Assembly (NCBI GenBank): GCA_947632355.1
Contig: CANROY010000002.1
Location: forward strand, 1 to 64,000
From: an uncultured Bacilli bacterium
Lineage (GTDB): Bacteria > Bacillota_I > Bacilli_A > RF39 > UBA660
Reading direction: 5' to 3'
DNA length: 64,000 nucleotides
Under the pieces are notes generated by a model. The model searched no databases, was not told the DNA's origin, and saw nothing but the letters and a program-made list of their open reading frames with translations. The translations under genes were made by a program, and so were the position numbers. Shown here piece after piece: positions 34,904 through 43,636 of this stretch (position 1 is its first letter; every line of letters begins with the position of its first letter).

Positions 34904-35488
34904 ATGGAAAAAAAGAAATTAATAATTGTGGAAGGACCGCAAGGAACAGGAAAAACAACTTTAACCAATTACTTACGTGAAAATATTTCATCTTCTAATT
35001 TGTATCGTTTGTCTGGTCAAAGTGATAAAACAAAAACCGGTAAAGAGTATAGTATAAAAATGTATAATGCTTTAATAGAGTATTTAAAAGTAATGCAAAC
35101 TATTCCTATGAATATGATTTTTGATAGAACTTTCTTTACCGAAGAAGTCTATGCTCGTTTAGGATATAAAGAATATTCTTTTACAGATGTTTATGAGTCT
35201 TTAACTCAACAATTACAAAATTTAGATTATGAAATCTATTTTATTGTTTTATATTTAAAAAATATTGAATTATATCGAAAAAGATTAGAAAGAGAATCCC
35301 ATCATAATTATCAAGCCTTTAGTATTGAAAATAGTGCCAATCAACAAAAAATTTATTTTGATTTGTGTAAGGAATTAGAAAATACATCAATTCATGTTTT
35401 AAAATTAGCAATGGATAACTTTGAAGAAGCCTATCAAAGTATTCAAGACTTATTTTCTATTGGTGTATCTAGATGTAAAAAAAAGTAA
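34904..35488 (+). CDS. P-loop kinase-like protein (deoxynucleoside/thymidylate kinase fold)
   Basis: 194 residues. Walker A GPQGTGKTT at 10-18, a following helix, and FDRTFFTEEVYAR, which resembles the substrate-binding DR(S/F) motif of dNK/thymidylate kinases. A lid-like KRLERESHH region and the C-terminal helix fit a small nucleotide kinase, but the substrate is not readable; a true Tmk usually has DRY-type and lid residues not all found here. It lies between ruvB and an unknown gene in the ruvAB-queA-tgt run. Confidence 0.78.
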   Translation: MEKKKLIIVEGPQGTGKTTLTNYLRENISSSNLYRLSGQSDKTKTGKEYSIKMYNALIEYLKVMQTIPMNMIFDRTFFTEEVYARLGYKEYSFTDVYESLTQQLQNLDYEIYFIVLYLKNIELYRKRLERESHHNYQAFSIENSANQQKIYFDLCKELENTSIHVLKLAMDNFEEAYQSIQDLFSIGVSRCKKK

Positions 35489-35502
35489 AAGGAGATTAGA
35501 AA

Positions 35503-36291
35503 ATGATTGCAGAAATACTTGCTCCTAATGGTAGTAAAATTAATTGTCCTTATTATGAAATAGAAGAAAAATGTCAAGAAATTTGTAAAGAGTATTGTTC
35601 TATAAGTGAAAAAAATTTGGAAGAATTTGAAAATTTCAGTAAAGACTATACGTATTTTTCTCCCTATTTTGATTTTGTTTTTGGTTATTTAGGGTATCAA
35701 TTATTTAATATTAGTCTAAGACCAAATTTTTTATTAATGGGTAATTTAGAAAATAGATGTTATGAACTAAAAAAATATTCTAAAGGTTTAGAGGATTATA
35801 TTCCCTATAATTTTGGAAAAGATGTTATGACGTTTGTAAGTGATCAAGATTTAAGTATCAAACCGTTTGCAATAGATAAAGATTTTAAACCTTGCTTTAT
35901 TACAAAAGATTTAAAACAAATCGTACCAAAATGTGGAGGTCATAGAGAACTTGCACGAACGATTTTAAATTTAGGTCTAATTCAAGATAGAGATTTATGT
36001 CAAAAAATACTGCCTGTTGATCAAGAAAATACAGATATGGCAGAAATTTTAATGCACTACTATCCATTATTACGATTTGATTATGATGAAAAAAGCAAAG
36101 AAACTACGATTGTTTATGATCATCGCTTATTATCAAGCGAACAATCTGAACTTATTAAAACAATGCAAAATGAAAATCGTTTTTCCCTTTTTCTTTTTGA
36201 CTACTATCCAAAATATGAGGGAGAAGTACTAGATTGGTCTTATAAATTTGTAAAGAAAGAAGATGAATTAAATGAGTACCGAAGAATTTGA
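35503..36291 (+). CDS. Unknown protein overlapping queA
   Basis: 262 residues, soluble, mixed alpha/beta, with several Cys near the N-terminus (NCPYYEIEEKCQEICKEYC) and another in KCGGHRELARTIL. No known metal-binding spacing was recognised, and no signal peptide is present. SD AAAGGAGA precedes it. Its final 20 bases overlap the queA start in another frame, so the two are translationally coupled. No function is proposed. Confidence 0.7.
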   Translation: MIAEILAPNGSKINCPYYEIEEKCQEICKEYCSISEKNLEEFENFSKDYTYFSPYFDFVFGYLGYQLFNISLRPNFLLMGNLENRCYELKKYSKGLEDYIPYNFGKDVMTFVSDQDLSIKPFAIDKDFKPCFITKDLKQIVPKCGGHRELARTILNLGLIQDRDLCQKILPVDQENTDMAEILMHYYPLLRFDYDEKSKETTIVYDHRLLSSEQSELIKTMQNENRFSLFLFDYYPKYEGEVLDWSYKFVKKEDELNEYRRI

Positions 36292-37297
36292 TTATGAACT
36301 ACCTGAAGAGTTAATTGCTCAAACGCCTTTAAAGAATCGTTCTTCTTCACGCCTTATGGTGATGGATAAAACAACCGGAGAAATTGAACACAAACATTTT
36401 ACAGATATTCTAGAAGAATTAAATAAAGATGATATAGTCGTTTTAAATAATACCAAAGTGATTCCTGCTCGTTTAATCGGTTTAAAAATCGATACCCATG
36501 CAACAATAGAACTTCTTCTTTTAAAAGAGTTAGGGCAAGATTCTTGGGAATGTTTATCTCGTCCTTTTAAACGTTTACATGTAGGAACAAAAATCTCTTT
36601 TGGTAACGATTTATTACAAGCAGAAGTGATAGAAAAAAAGGAAAATGGAATGGTCGTCGTCCAATTTTCTTATCAAGGAATTTTCTTAGAAATTTTAGAT
36701 AAACTTGGAGAAATGCCACTTCCTCCTTATATTCATCAAAAGTTAGAAGAAAAGGACCGTTATCAAACGGTTTATGCAAAAACAGTTGGTAGTGCAGCTG
36801 CACCAACAGCGGGTCTTCATTTTACCAAAGAATTACTTGAAGCAATGAAAGAAAAAGAAATTACGATTGTTGAAGTTACGTTGCACGTTGGATTAGGAAC
36901 GTTTCGACCTGTTGAGGTAAGCGATGTAACAAAACATATTATGCATAGTGAATACTATGAAATGAGTAAAGAAACGGCGGAAGTTTTAAATAAAGCCAAA
37001 AAGGAACATAGAAGAATTATTGCTGTTGGAACAACTTCAACAAGAACCTTAGAAACGATTATGAGTAAATTTGGGACATTTAAAGAATGTAGTGGAACTA
37101 CCGATATCTTTATCTATCCCGGATATGAATTTAAAGCCATCGATGGATTAATTACGAATTTTCATCTACCAAAAAGTACACTTATTATGCTTGTCAGTGC
37201 TTTTTCAAAAAAAGAATATATTTTAAACGCTTATAAAGAGGCAGTAAAAGAAAAATATCGCTTTTTCTCTTTTGGGGATGCAATGTTTATCAAGTAG
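36272..37297 (+). CDS. queA: tRNA ribosyltransferase-isomerase QueA
   Basis: 341 residues. It transfers and rearranges the ribosyl part of S-adenosylmethionine onto preQ1 in tRNA to give epoxyqueuosine. Family signatures: FDYELPEELIAQTPL at the start, VVLNNTKVIPARL, GEMPLPPYI, the conserved YQTVYAKTVGSAAAPTAGLHF region, HVGLGTFRPV and TNFHLPKSTLIMLVSAF. It acts after Tgt, encoded a little downstream. No gene for de novo preQ1 synthesis is in the window. An extended -10 promoter overlaps its stop codon. Confidence 0.97.
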   Translation: MSTEEFDYELPEELIAQTPLKNRSSSRLMVMDKTTGEIEHKHFTDILEELNKDDIVVLNNTKVIPARLIGLKIDTHATIELLLLKELGQDSWECLSRPFKRLHVGTKISFGNDLLQAEVIEKKENGMVVVQFSYQGIFLEILDKLGEMPLPPYIHQKLEEKDRYQTVYAKTVGSAAAPTAGLHFTKELLEAMKEKEITIVEVTLHVGLGTFRPVEVSDVTKHIMHSEYYEMSKETAEVLNKAKKEHRRIIAVGTTSTRTLETIMSKFGTFKECSGTTDIFIYPGYEFKAIDGLITNFHLPKSTLIMLVSAFSKKEYILNAYKEAVKEKYRFFSFGDAMFIK

Positions 37298-37306
37298 TGT
37301 TATAAT
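37298..37306 (+). promoter_or_regulatory. Extended -10 promoter
   Basis: TGTTATAAT at 37298-37306, directly after the queA stop; drives the 115-residue gene and possibly tgt. Confidence 0.65.
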
Positions 37307-37325
37307 AAATCTCAAGGTGATTTAA

Positions 37326-37673
37326 ATGAGAAAAAAATTTGTTACGTTAAGTGAAACAGAAAGAAAATATACAGAACTTCGTTGGGATCCTAAAAATTGC
37401 ATTGTAGTTCCAAGTTATAAAGGAGATGGAACAGCTCTTATTGTTGAAACTATTCATGGGGATGAAGGAAATATTTTAGCTTATTTTCGCTATATGGCAG
37501 ATGCAAGTGGTAAAGCCATTAGTGAAGTTACTAATTCCTTATATCCAAAAAAACCAAATAGTGCAGAATATTTTAATCAATTAGGTTCAGTAGGGTATAA
37601 AAAGGTTTTATTAGAACATTTAAAAACAAACTTAGAAATTCAAAAAGAAGAAATTGCTGAAATGGTTCGTTAA
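37326..37673 (+). CDS. Small unknown protein between queA and tgt
   Basis: 115 residues. A beta-rich N-terminal half (NCIVVPSYKGDGTALIVETIHGDEGN) is followed by a helical C-terminus with KKVLLEHLKTNLEIQKEE. No signal peptide, membrane segment or recognised motif. It follows AAGGTGA and has its own promoter-like element after queA. The queA-tgt setting suggests, but does not show, a link to tRNA modification. Confidence 0.65.
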   Translation: MRKKFVTLSETERKYTELRWDPKNCIVVPSYKGDGTALIVETIHGDEGNILAYFRYMADASGKAISEVTNSLYPKKPNSAEYFNQLGSVGYKKVLLEHLKTNLEIQKEEIAEMVR

Positions 37674-37707
37674 TCAATAAAAAAGCATTATAAAGGAGGG
37701 GACAGTC

Positions 37708-38838
37708 ATGAAATTTCAATTTAAACTTATTAAAAATGAAAAGAATACAAAAGCGAGATTAGGTTCCTTTTCTTATAACGGCAAAACTTATGAAACACCA
37801 ATGTTTATGCCGGTAGGTACACAAGCAACGGTAAAAACGTTATCTCCGGAAGAGTTAAAAGAAGTACATTCTGGTATTATTCTATCCAATACCTATCATT
37901 TATGGTTAAGACCGGGAGAAGATATTGTACATGAGGCCGGTGGATTACATCAGTTTATGAATTATGATGGACCGATTCTAACCGATTCCGGTGGTTTTCA
38001 AGTCTTTTCTCTTGCTAAACCTAAGGATATTAGTGAAGAAGGTGTCCTATTTAAAAACCATTTAAATGGCGATAAACTTTTATTAACCCCCGAAAAATCC
38101 ATTGAAATTCAAAATAAATTGGATAGTGATATTGCCATGAGTTTCGATGAATGTCCTCCTGCTAGTGCTTCTTATGCGTATTTGAAACAAAGTATTGAAA
38201 GAACCTTAAGGTGGGCGAAAAGAGGAAAACTTGCCCACAAAAACGAAAATCAAATGCTTTTTGGTATTGTCCAAGGTGGTTACTATGAAGATTTACGTAA
38301 ATTTAGTGCTTTAGAAACCGTAAAAATTGGATTTGATGGTTATAGTATTGGTGGAGTAGCAAACGACCACGAAAGTAAAGAAGATATGTATAAAGCCTTC
38401 ATTTACTCAACCAAGTATTTACCTGAAGATAAACTACGTTATGCGATGGGTATTGGAGAACCTATTGATATTATAGAAGGGGTTATTCGTGGGATTGATT
38501 TATTTGATTGTGTTCTACCAACACGTTTGGCAAGACACGGACACGCTTTAACAAAATATGGAAAAATTAATTTGAAAAACGCAAAATATAAACGTGATTT
38601 TACTCCAATTAGTACCGAATGTGATTGTTATGCGTGTAAACATTACACAAAAGCCTATATCAAACATTTAATGAATGCCGAAGAAACATTTGGAGCAAGA
38701 CTTCTATCGATTCATAATATTCGTTTTTTAATTCATTTAACGGAAGAGATAAGAGAGGCAATTAAAAACGATACCTTATTAGAATATCGAGAGGAATTTT
38801 TAAAGAATTATAGTGGTGAAGAAAATGGAAAAGAATAA
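37708..38838 (+). CDS. tgt: tRNA-guanine transglycosylase
   Basis: 376 residues. It exchanges guanine 34 for preQ1 in tRNAs with GUN anticodons. The substrate site includes LTDSGGFQVFSL, MSFDECPP, GIVQGGYYEDLR and YSIGGVA. DCVLPTRLARHG carries the nucleophilic Asp. The zinc site is CDCYACKHYTKAYIKHLM plus a downstream His. SD AAAGGAGGGG precedes the ATG. The next gene starts inside its last codons. Confidence 0.98.
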   Translation: MKFQFKLIKNEKNTKARLGSFSYNGKTYETPMFMPVGTQATVKTLSPEELKEVHSGIILSNTYHLWLRPGEDIVHEAGGLHQFMNYDGPILTDSGGFQVFSLAKPKDISEEGVLFKNHLNGDKLLLTPEKSIEIQNKLDSDIAMSFDECPPASASYAYLKQSIERTLRWAKRGKLAHKNENQMLFGIVQGGYYEDLRKFSALETVKIGFDGYSIGGVANDHESKEDMYKAFIYSTKYLPEDKLRYAMGIGEPIDIIEGVIRGIDLFDCVLPTRLARHGHALTKYGKINLKNAKYKRDFTPISTECDCYACKHYTKAYIKHLMNAEETFGARLLSIHNIRFLIHLTEEIREAIKNDTLLEYREEFLKNYSGEENGKE

Positions 38839-39130
38839 AATTTGTATTTATGGAACAATCCTTATCATTATTGTGATGATAGCCGTTCCATCAACGTATA
38901 AGGTCATTAAAAGACATCAAAATCGTTTATTAGAAAATACCGTTCAAAAGATTATTGAATCTGCTAAAGATTGCTATTACAATAACTCCTGTATTGAGGA
39001 TCATATCACTTTAAAAGAACTTTATGAAAAAACGGACTTACCGGTAATGAATAATCCAATTACAAAAAAAATATACAATGAAGAGTCTTATGTGAGTGTA
39101 TCCGATGGTTTTCAATTTAAAGAAATGTAG
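38825..39130 (+). CDS. Small membrane-anchored pilin-like protein
   Basis: 101 residues from the ATG at 38825, overlapping tgt by 14 bases. One N-terminal hydrophobic helix (about 6-25) followed by a basic stretch, a long helix and a small domain with two Cys (DCYYNNSC), a layout like minor pilins. It lacks a G-F-x-x-x-E prepilin cleavage motif, so a plain single-pass anchor is equally possible. In many bacteria YajC occupies the position after tgt; this protein does not look like YajC. Confidence 0.6.
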   Translation: MEKNKICIYGTILIIIVMIAVPSTYKVIKRHQNRLLENTVQKIIESAKDCYYNNSCIEDHITLKELYEKTDLPVMNNPITKKIYNEESYVSVSDGFQFKEM

Positions 39131-39154
39131 GGCTAAACAGATGTAGGGATAAAC
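39125..39154. repeat. Tandem 14-base direct repeat before a promoter
   Basis: ATGTAGGGCTAAAC (39125-39138) and ATGTAGGGATAAAC (39141-39154) differ by one base and are spaced 16 bases centre to centre, directly before the -35 at 39155. Confidence 0.8.
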
Positions 39155-39183
39155 TTGCAAAAAGTAGGAATCTATGATAGAGT
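39155..39183 (+). promoter_or_regulatory. Promoter
   Basis: TTGCAA (39155-39160), 17 bases, TAGAGT (39178-39183) with TG at 39175-39176. Confidence 0.65.
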
Positions 39184-39214
39184 AAGTTCCATATAAAAAG
39201 GGGGGTTGAAATGA

Positions 39215-40132
39215 ATGAACCTAAAAGAATATATTTTATCTTTTTTAAAAATTAAAGATTGGGATATGTTACAAAAAATTTATTATGTTTATCTTTATAT
39301 GTGTAAAACTTTCTCTTATGATTTTCGTTATGAATTATCATCTAAGGAAGAACAACAAAAGTATTATGATAAAGAATTTGATGCTACAAATATTAATGAG
39401 TTTGAAATTACTTGTAATTCGTGGTGTAAAATTGCAAAATCTATTTATGATGATTTAGATCCTTCAATAAAATGTAGTATAAGTTATGATGTTTTACCAC
39501 ATGTATTCTTAATAGTAGAGTACTGGGACTATAAAATAAAATTGGACCCAATGAAATATGGATATGATATTACAAGAGTAAAAATTGGTTGTAATACGCA
39601 TGGCTTTTTTGATTTAAATCAAAATACCAATTTAATGCCTCATTTAAAAAGAATTATTTCTTTTGAAAAAAACTCTACAAGCATTAATAAAGTCATAACT
39701 GCAACTTGTGGTGATTTAAAAGGAAAAGACATGTATAGAAATGTTCCCTATCAAATTGATACATTTGATAATGAACCCTTTAAACTGAAAATGGATTTAA
39801 TCAATTTTATTATCAATAATGCCAATGAAATAAAAAGATTTGATGATACAGATCGCCTTTTTGACTATTTAAGTATAAAATTTATGACGGAATGGGAAAG
39901 ATACAAAATACATAAACATCCTTTTTGGCAAATTGAACAAGGAAATTGGAAAATTGTTGATTTAATTTTATTAGAACTAGAAAATGAAAAATCAATTTGT
40001 TATAAAATGTGTAACAAAGATGGAAAATTTATAATTACTCCAATAGAATATAGAGAAATGGATTATTATTTAGATCATTACGATAGTAAAGTTCAAGGTG
40101 TTTATAGAGAATTAACGAAAAATTATCGATAA
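39215..40132 (+). CDS. Putative transglutaminase-like protein
   Basis: 305 residues, no signal peptide. The segment TCNSWCKIAKSIYDDL (about 68-84), followed about 25-30 residues later by PHVFLIVEYWDYKIKLDPM, has the Cys-His-Asp order and spacing of transglutaminase-like cysteine enzymes. The rest is helical with W-E-R-Y-K-I-H-K-H-P-F-W. The assignment is by motif layout only. SD AAAAGGGGGG is very strong. It is monocistronic, converging on the membrane-protein gene at 40163. Confidence 0.58.
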   Translation: MNLKEYILSFLKIKDWDMLQKIYYVYLYMCKTFSYDFRYELSSKEEQQKYYDKEFDATNINEFEITCNSWCKIAKSIYDDLDPSIKCSISYDVLPHVFLIVEYWDYKIKLDPMKYGYDITRVKIGCNTHGFFDLNQNTNLMPHLKRIISFEKNSTSINKVITATCGDLKGKDMYRNVPYQIDTFDNEPFKLKMDLINFIINNANEIKRFDDTDRLFDYLSIKFMTEWERYKIHKHPFWQIEQGNWKIVDLILLELENEKSICYKMCNKDGKFIITPIEYREMDYYLDHYDSKVQGVYRELTKNYR

Positions 40133-40140
40133 TTGTTAGC

Positions 40141-40177
40141 AAAAAAAATAAAGTCATGTGCTTTATTCTTTTTTTGT
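40141..40177. terminator. Bidirectional intrinsic terminator
   Basis: Stem AATAAAG (40147-40153), 7-base loop, CTTTATT (40161-40167), with an A-run before and a T-run after it, so it can work on both strands for the two convergent genes. Confidence 0.82.
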
Positions 40178-40525
40178 ATTAATTCCTATAGTAGCACCAA
40201 TGACACTCGAAAATAGAAGGGCCATATAGTAAAGAATTCTTACTATTTTAAAGCTACTTTGATAGAAGAGAAGGTTTAATAGAATTAAAACAAGTAAAAG
40301 TAAAAGTCCAATCTTTAATCCGGCGATAAAACCTTTACTTGTACAACGTTTGCCGGAAGAAAAACCAAAGAAGAAGAAAACCAAAACCATATAAAGAATT
40401 GCAAACACATTAGTTACTTTGGTTGGAAGTAGAAAATAATAAAGAAGACTTAAAAGCAAACTACCCCCTAGTAAAAATCCTAAAAATTTAAGTAAAGAAA
40501 TCCCATATTCTTTTACATATTTCAT
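40163..40525 (-). CDS. TIGR04086-like membrane protein
   Basis: 120 residues on the minus strand, start ATG at 40525 following TAGGTGAT. Four hydrophobic segments (about 10-32, 38-57, 66-88, 92-112) with a short G-K-R-C-T-S-K-G loop match the small four-helix YrzE/TIGR04086 family of unknown function. It is divergent from the DUF421 gene, with 78 bases between starts. Confidence 0.7.
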   Translation of the reverse strand: MKYVKEYGISLLKFLGFLLGGSLLLSLLYYFLLPTKVTNVFAILYMVLVFFFFGFSSGKRCTSKGFIAGLKIGLLLLLVLILLNLLFYQSSFKIVRILYYMALLFSSVIGATIGINTKKE

Positions 40526-40603
40526 TTCAATCACCTACTAATGTATATGAAAGTGTTTAAAAACTTATGAAATCGGACATACTAGAAAGTAGAGGTGATC
40601 AAT

Positions 40604-41248
40604 ATGGAACTTTTAACAATTGTGTTTCGTACAACTTTCTTTTATTTCTTTATCGTGTTAGCGTATCGAATTATGGGAAAAAGAGAGATTGGCCAATTAG
40701 GAATTATTGATTTAATCGTGTCTATCTTAATTGCAGAATTAGTGGCGATTAGTATTGAAAATATTGAAGATACCATCTTTTTTACCATTATTCCTATCGC
40801 CTTATTAGTTCTTTTAGAATTAGGGCTTGCTTTTATTAGTATTAAATCAAGAACGTTTCGAACACTTTTTGGTGGAAAACCTTCTTTGATTATTTCAAAT
40901 GGCAATGTCAATTACAAAGAAATGGTAAGACAACGCTATAGTATGGATGATCTACTTTTAAGTATGAGACAAAACGGGATTAAAAGCATTGATGAAATAG
41001 AATATGCTTTTCTAGAACCAAATGGAAAACTCTCTATTTTTAAATACAATGTTTTAAAAACCAAAAGCAATTATCCAATGCCCATTATTGTGGATGGTAG
41101 TTTGCAAGAAAAAGCCTTACAATATATTAAAAAAGATAAAAAATGGTTAGAAAAAGTATTAGAACAAAAAGGATTAAAAATCGAAGATGTCTTTTATGCT
41201 TTTAAAAAGAAAAATAAAATTTTCTTAATTAAAAAAGATAATTTATAA
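40604..41248 (+). CDS. DUF421 membrane protein
   Basis: 214 residues from ATG 40604, preceded by AGAGGTGAT. Three N-terminal membrane segments with YRIMGKREIGQLG and DLIVSILIAELVAI are the DUF421 (YetF/YkjA-type) signature. The cytoplasmic domain with IISNGNVNYKEM, RYSMDDLLLSMRQNGI and YAFLEPNGKLSI follows. Function not established; some members are sporulation- or stress-associated in Bacillus. Confidence 0.9.
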   Translation: MELLTIVFRTTFFYFFIVLAYRIMGKREIGQLGIIDLIVSILIAELVAISIENIEDTIFFTIIPIALLVLLELGLAFISIKSRTFRTLFGGKPSLIISNGNVNYKEMVRQRYSMDDLLLSMRQNGIKSIDEIEYAFLEPNGKLSIFKYNVLKTKSNYPMPIIVDGSLQEKALQYIKKDKKWLEKVLEQKGLKIEDVFYAFKKKNKIFLIKKDNL

Positions 41249-41341
41249 TTTTTTTGTAAAAAAGTGTCAAAATTTATATCCAACTTTCACTTTCTACTTG
41301 AAAATTTGTTACACTATACATAGTGGAAATGGAAGTGTCTT

Positions 41342-41986
41342 ATGTTAGAAGAAATACCAAAAAGTTTATATGAATTTATGAAAATGTTAGAAGCTTATCA
41401 AAATAATATGCAGAAATTGGAACAAGCAAAAAATTTAGTAACCAAAAAGGAATTTTTAGAAAAGCAACAACAAATTGCGGAGATTATAAAAAAGATTCTT
41501 TTTCTTGCAAATATTCAAATTACAAATCCATTACATTTTTTACAATTTTTAAAAACTTATTTTTACTTTGAAGGAAGTATGCGTATTTTTTCTAATAAAG
41601 AAATTAAAGAATACTATGAAATCATTCAAAAATTTATAACATTTGAACAAAAAGAAGAAATAGAAAAAAGAGACTACTACGAACATGTGGCTTGTAATCC
41701 GTTATTTAAACAAATTTTAGGAACATTAGAGCCGAATGAAAAAATTGAACTAGAAACTCACTTAGAACAAGAACTTGAACTTACAAAACCCTATCCAGAT
41801 ATTTATACCTTCACTCGTATTGTAAATGATTGGCAAAGAAAATTGGATACTTTAAAAGAAAATGGTAACATTAATGAAATAGAATATCAAAAATATGTTT
41901 TAGAAATCAATTATGTTGCTGACTACTTTAGTAGTATCATTATGGGACATCAACAAACACTAGAGAGGAAAAAAGTTAAGAATTAA
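41342..41986 (+). CDS. Unknown helical protein
   Basis: 214 residues, mostly helical, cytoplasmic, with an N-terminal coiled coil and no recognised motif. GTG-rich sequence before the ATG gives a weak ribosome-binding site (GGAAGTG). A short palindrome, CACTAT-AC-ATAGTG, sits 25 bases before the start. It ends in a bidirectional hairpin shared with the convergent flippase gene, overlapping it by 11 bases. Confidence 0.62.
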   Translation: MLEEIPKSLYEFMKMLEAYQNNMQKLEQAKNLVTKKEFLEKQQQIAEIIKKILFLANIQITNPLHFLQFLKTYFYFEGSMRIFSNKEIKEYYEIIQKFITFEQKEEIEKRDYYEHVACNPLFKQILGTLEPNEKIELETHLEQELELTKPYPDIYTFTRIVNDWQRKLDTLKENGNINEIEYQKYVLEINYVADYFSSIIMGHQQTLERKKVKN

Positions 41987-42000
41987 AAACTTTTTTTATT
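41968..42000. terminator. Bidirectional terminator between convergent genes
   Basis: AAAAAAGTT and AACTTTTTT form a 9-bp A/T stem around the two stop codons; A-run on one side and T-run on the other serve both strands. Confidence 0.68.
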
Positions 42001-43268
42001 TTGACAAAATTGGTACCTACGACAAATAAAATATTGACAATTTCAGATAGGATTAAACCATATATTCCAATACGGAAGAAGGAAAAAACTACTAAAACAA
42101 TTGTTTTAAGAAGAACACCAAACAAAGTTATTTTCATAGTATATTTGGATAAACCTAATCCTTGCAACGTACTAATAATTGGACTTTCTAAATAGAATAA
42201 GACAAAAAAGGGGGCTAAAATGCTAATATAGGAACTACCACTTGTCGTATGGTATAAAATCCATAACAGTTTTTCTTTGAAAATGAGAATAAAGAAACTA
42301 AAGAAAAGTCCTAAAAGAAAAGAAATACCTAAGGCTTGATAAAATCTTCGTTTGACCATCAATTTATTTTTTTGTTCTTGAAATTTACTGATTTCTGGTA
42401 CTAAAGCACTGGATAAGGCTGCTACAAAAAAACTAGGCATGGTAAGTAGAGCAATCGAATACGCATTATAAGCCCCATATTCCATTAGAATATAGTCACT
42501 AGAATACCCTACAAACAATAAAATATTGGTAAGAAGAATGGGTTCAAAGAAAAAGCCAATATTTCCTATAAAACGAGAAGAAACGGTAGGAAGACTTACA
42601 TCTAAAACGCTTTTCATTGTTTCTTTATTGGGTTTTAAATCGTTTTTGGTAATGACCACATTTTTAGGAAGAAAACAGAGATAAACAAAAATAGAAGTAA
42701 GTTCTGATGCAATATTAAATAAAATTAACACACATACTCCTAATAATATGCTTTTTTTAACAAAGTAAGGTAAAAAAAGAAGAATAAGGAAAATACGAAT
42801 GATTTGTTCTAACGTATTTGCAAGTGTTAAAGGAAACATTTTTTGTTTACCAAAGAAGTAGCCTTTTAAAATACTCGAAATACTTACGAATGGTAAAGTT
42901 ACCGTACAAGCAAGTAATAAAAGATAAACGCTTTTGTTTTTTAATAGATGTATTGCAATAAACTTACTACTTAGAAACATAGCAACCAAAAGAATAATAT
43001 TTACAAAAAGAATAATCAGTACCGAAGTAGAAAGAATTTTTACACTACGTACCTTTTCTTCTGCTACTAATTTGGAAATGGCAAGGGGTAGAGCAAGGGT
43101 AGCAATTGTAATTAAAAGCGAATACGTTGGCATCACCAAAGAGTATAAACTAACCCCTTGTTCTAGAATCATTCTCGTATATAAAATTTTAATAATAAAA
43201 CCTAAAAAACGGGTAATAAAACCCCCTAAAATTAAAATAAGTGTCGATGATAAAAATTTGTTTTTCAT
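41976..43268 (-). CDS. SpoVB/MOP-superfamily lipid or polysaccharide flippase
   Basis: 430 residues with 12 or more hydrophobic segments, minus strand. The N-terminus FLSSTLILILGGFITRFLGFIIKILYTR and the ISKLVAEE region match the polysaccharide-export/SpoVB branch of the MOP flippases. Such proteins move lipid-linked wall precursors or polysaccharide units across the membrane. It is shorter than SpoVB (about 520), so the last two helices may be missing. It lies back to back with comN, the arrangement known from Bacillus spoVB-comN. SD AAAGGGG precedes its ATG. Confidence 0.88.
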   Translation of the reverse strand: MKNKFLSSTLILILGGFITRFLGFIIKILYTRMILEQGVSLYSLVMPTYSLLITIATLALPLAISKLVAEEKVRSVKILSTSVLIILFVNIILLVAMFLSSKFIAIHLLKNKSVYLLLLACTVTLPFVSISSILKGYFFGKQKMFPLTLANTLEQIIRIFLILLFLPYFVKKSILLGVCVLILFNIASELTSIFVYLCFLPKNVVITKNDLKPNKETMKSVLDVSLPTVSSRFIGNIGFFFEPILLTNILLFVGYSSDYILMEYGAYNAYSIALLTMPSFFVAALSSALVPEISKFQEQKNKLMVKRRFYQALGISFLLGLFFSFFILIFKEKLLWILYHTTSGSSYISILAPFFVLFYLESPIISTLQGLGLSKYTMKITLFGVLLKTIVLVVFSFFRIGIYGLILSEIVNILFVVGTNFVKIKKVFNS

Positions 43269-43278
43269 GATATGCCCC

Positions 43279-43307
43279 TTTAAAAATACTATAAAATGCT
43301 TTATAAT
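43279..43307 (+). promoter_or_regulatory. Promoter of comN-rel-dtd
   Basis: TTTAAA (43279-43284), 17 bases, TATAAT (43302-43307). Confidence 0.55.
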
Positions 43308-43333
43308 AAATATATGATTTAGGAGGCAAGTTT

Positions 43334-43636
43334 ATGGTAGCAGACAACTTTAAAAGTCTTAAAGACTTGTATCAACGTATATATCCAGCCCTTAAATCAA
43401 AAACAAAAGAATTAAAGGGAAAAGGATATACATTTCTAACGGAACAAGATTTATGGGAATACTTAATTAAAACCAAATGGCACGATGAAGATAATTTAAC
43501 CCTATACGACCTTGTAAACGATATACTTTATATAGAAGAAAAAGACTTATTACGTTTTTTATCTCCGGTAAATAGGGAAGAGGAACCAATACTTGAAGAG
43601 GAGACGTTCAATAATAGTGAGGACACGATTTTATGA
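43334..43636 (+). CDS. comN: ComN-type post-transcriptional regulator
   Basis: 100 residues. The pattern Y-P-A-L-K-S-K-x-x-E-L-x-x-x-G-Y, EQDLWEYLIKTKW and LYDLVNDILYIEEKDLLRFL matches the small regulator family containing Bacillus ComN, which affects comE mRNA there. Position beside a SpoVB-like gene supports this. SD TAGGAGGC precedes the start, and the stop overlaps the rel start (ATGA), so translation is coupled. Confidence 0.85.
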   Translation: MVADNFKSLKDLYQRIYPALKSKTKELKGKGYTFLTEQDLWEYLIKTKWHDEDNLTLYDLVNDILYIEEKDLLRFLSPVNREEEPILEEETFNNSEDTIL

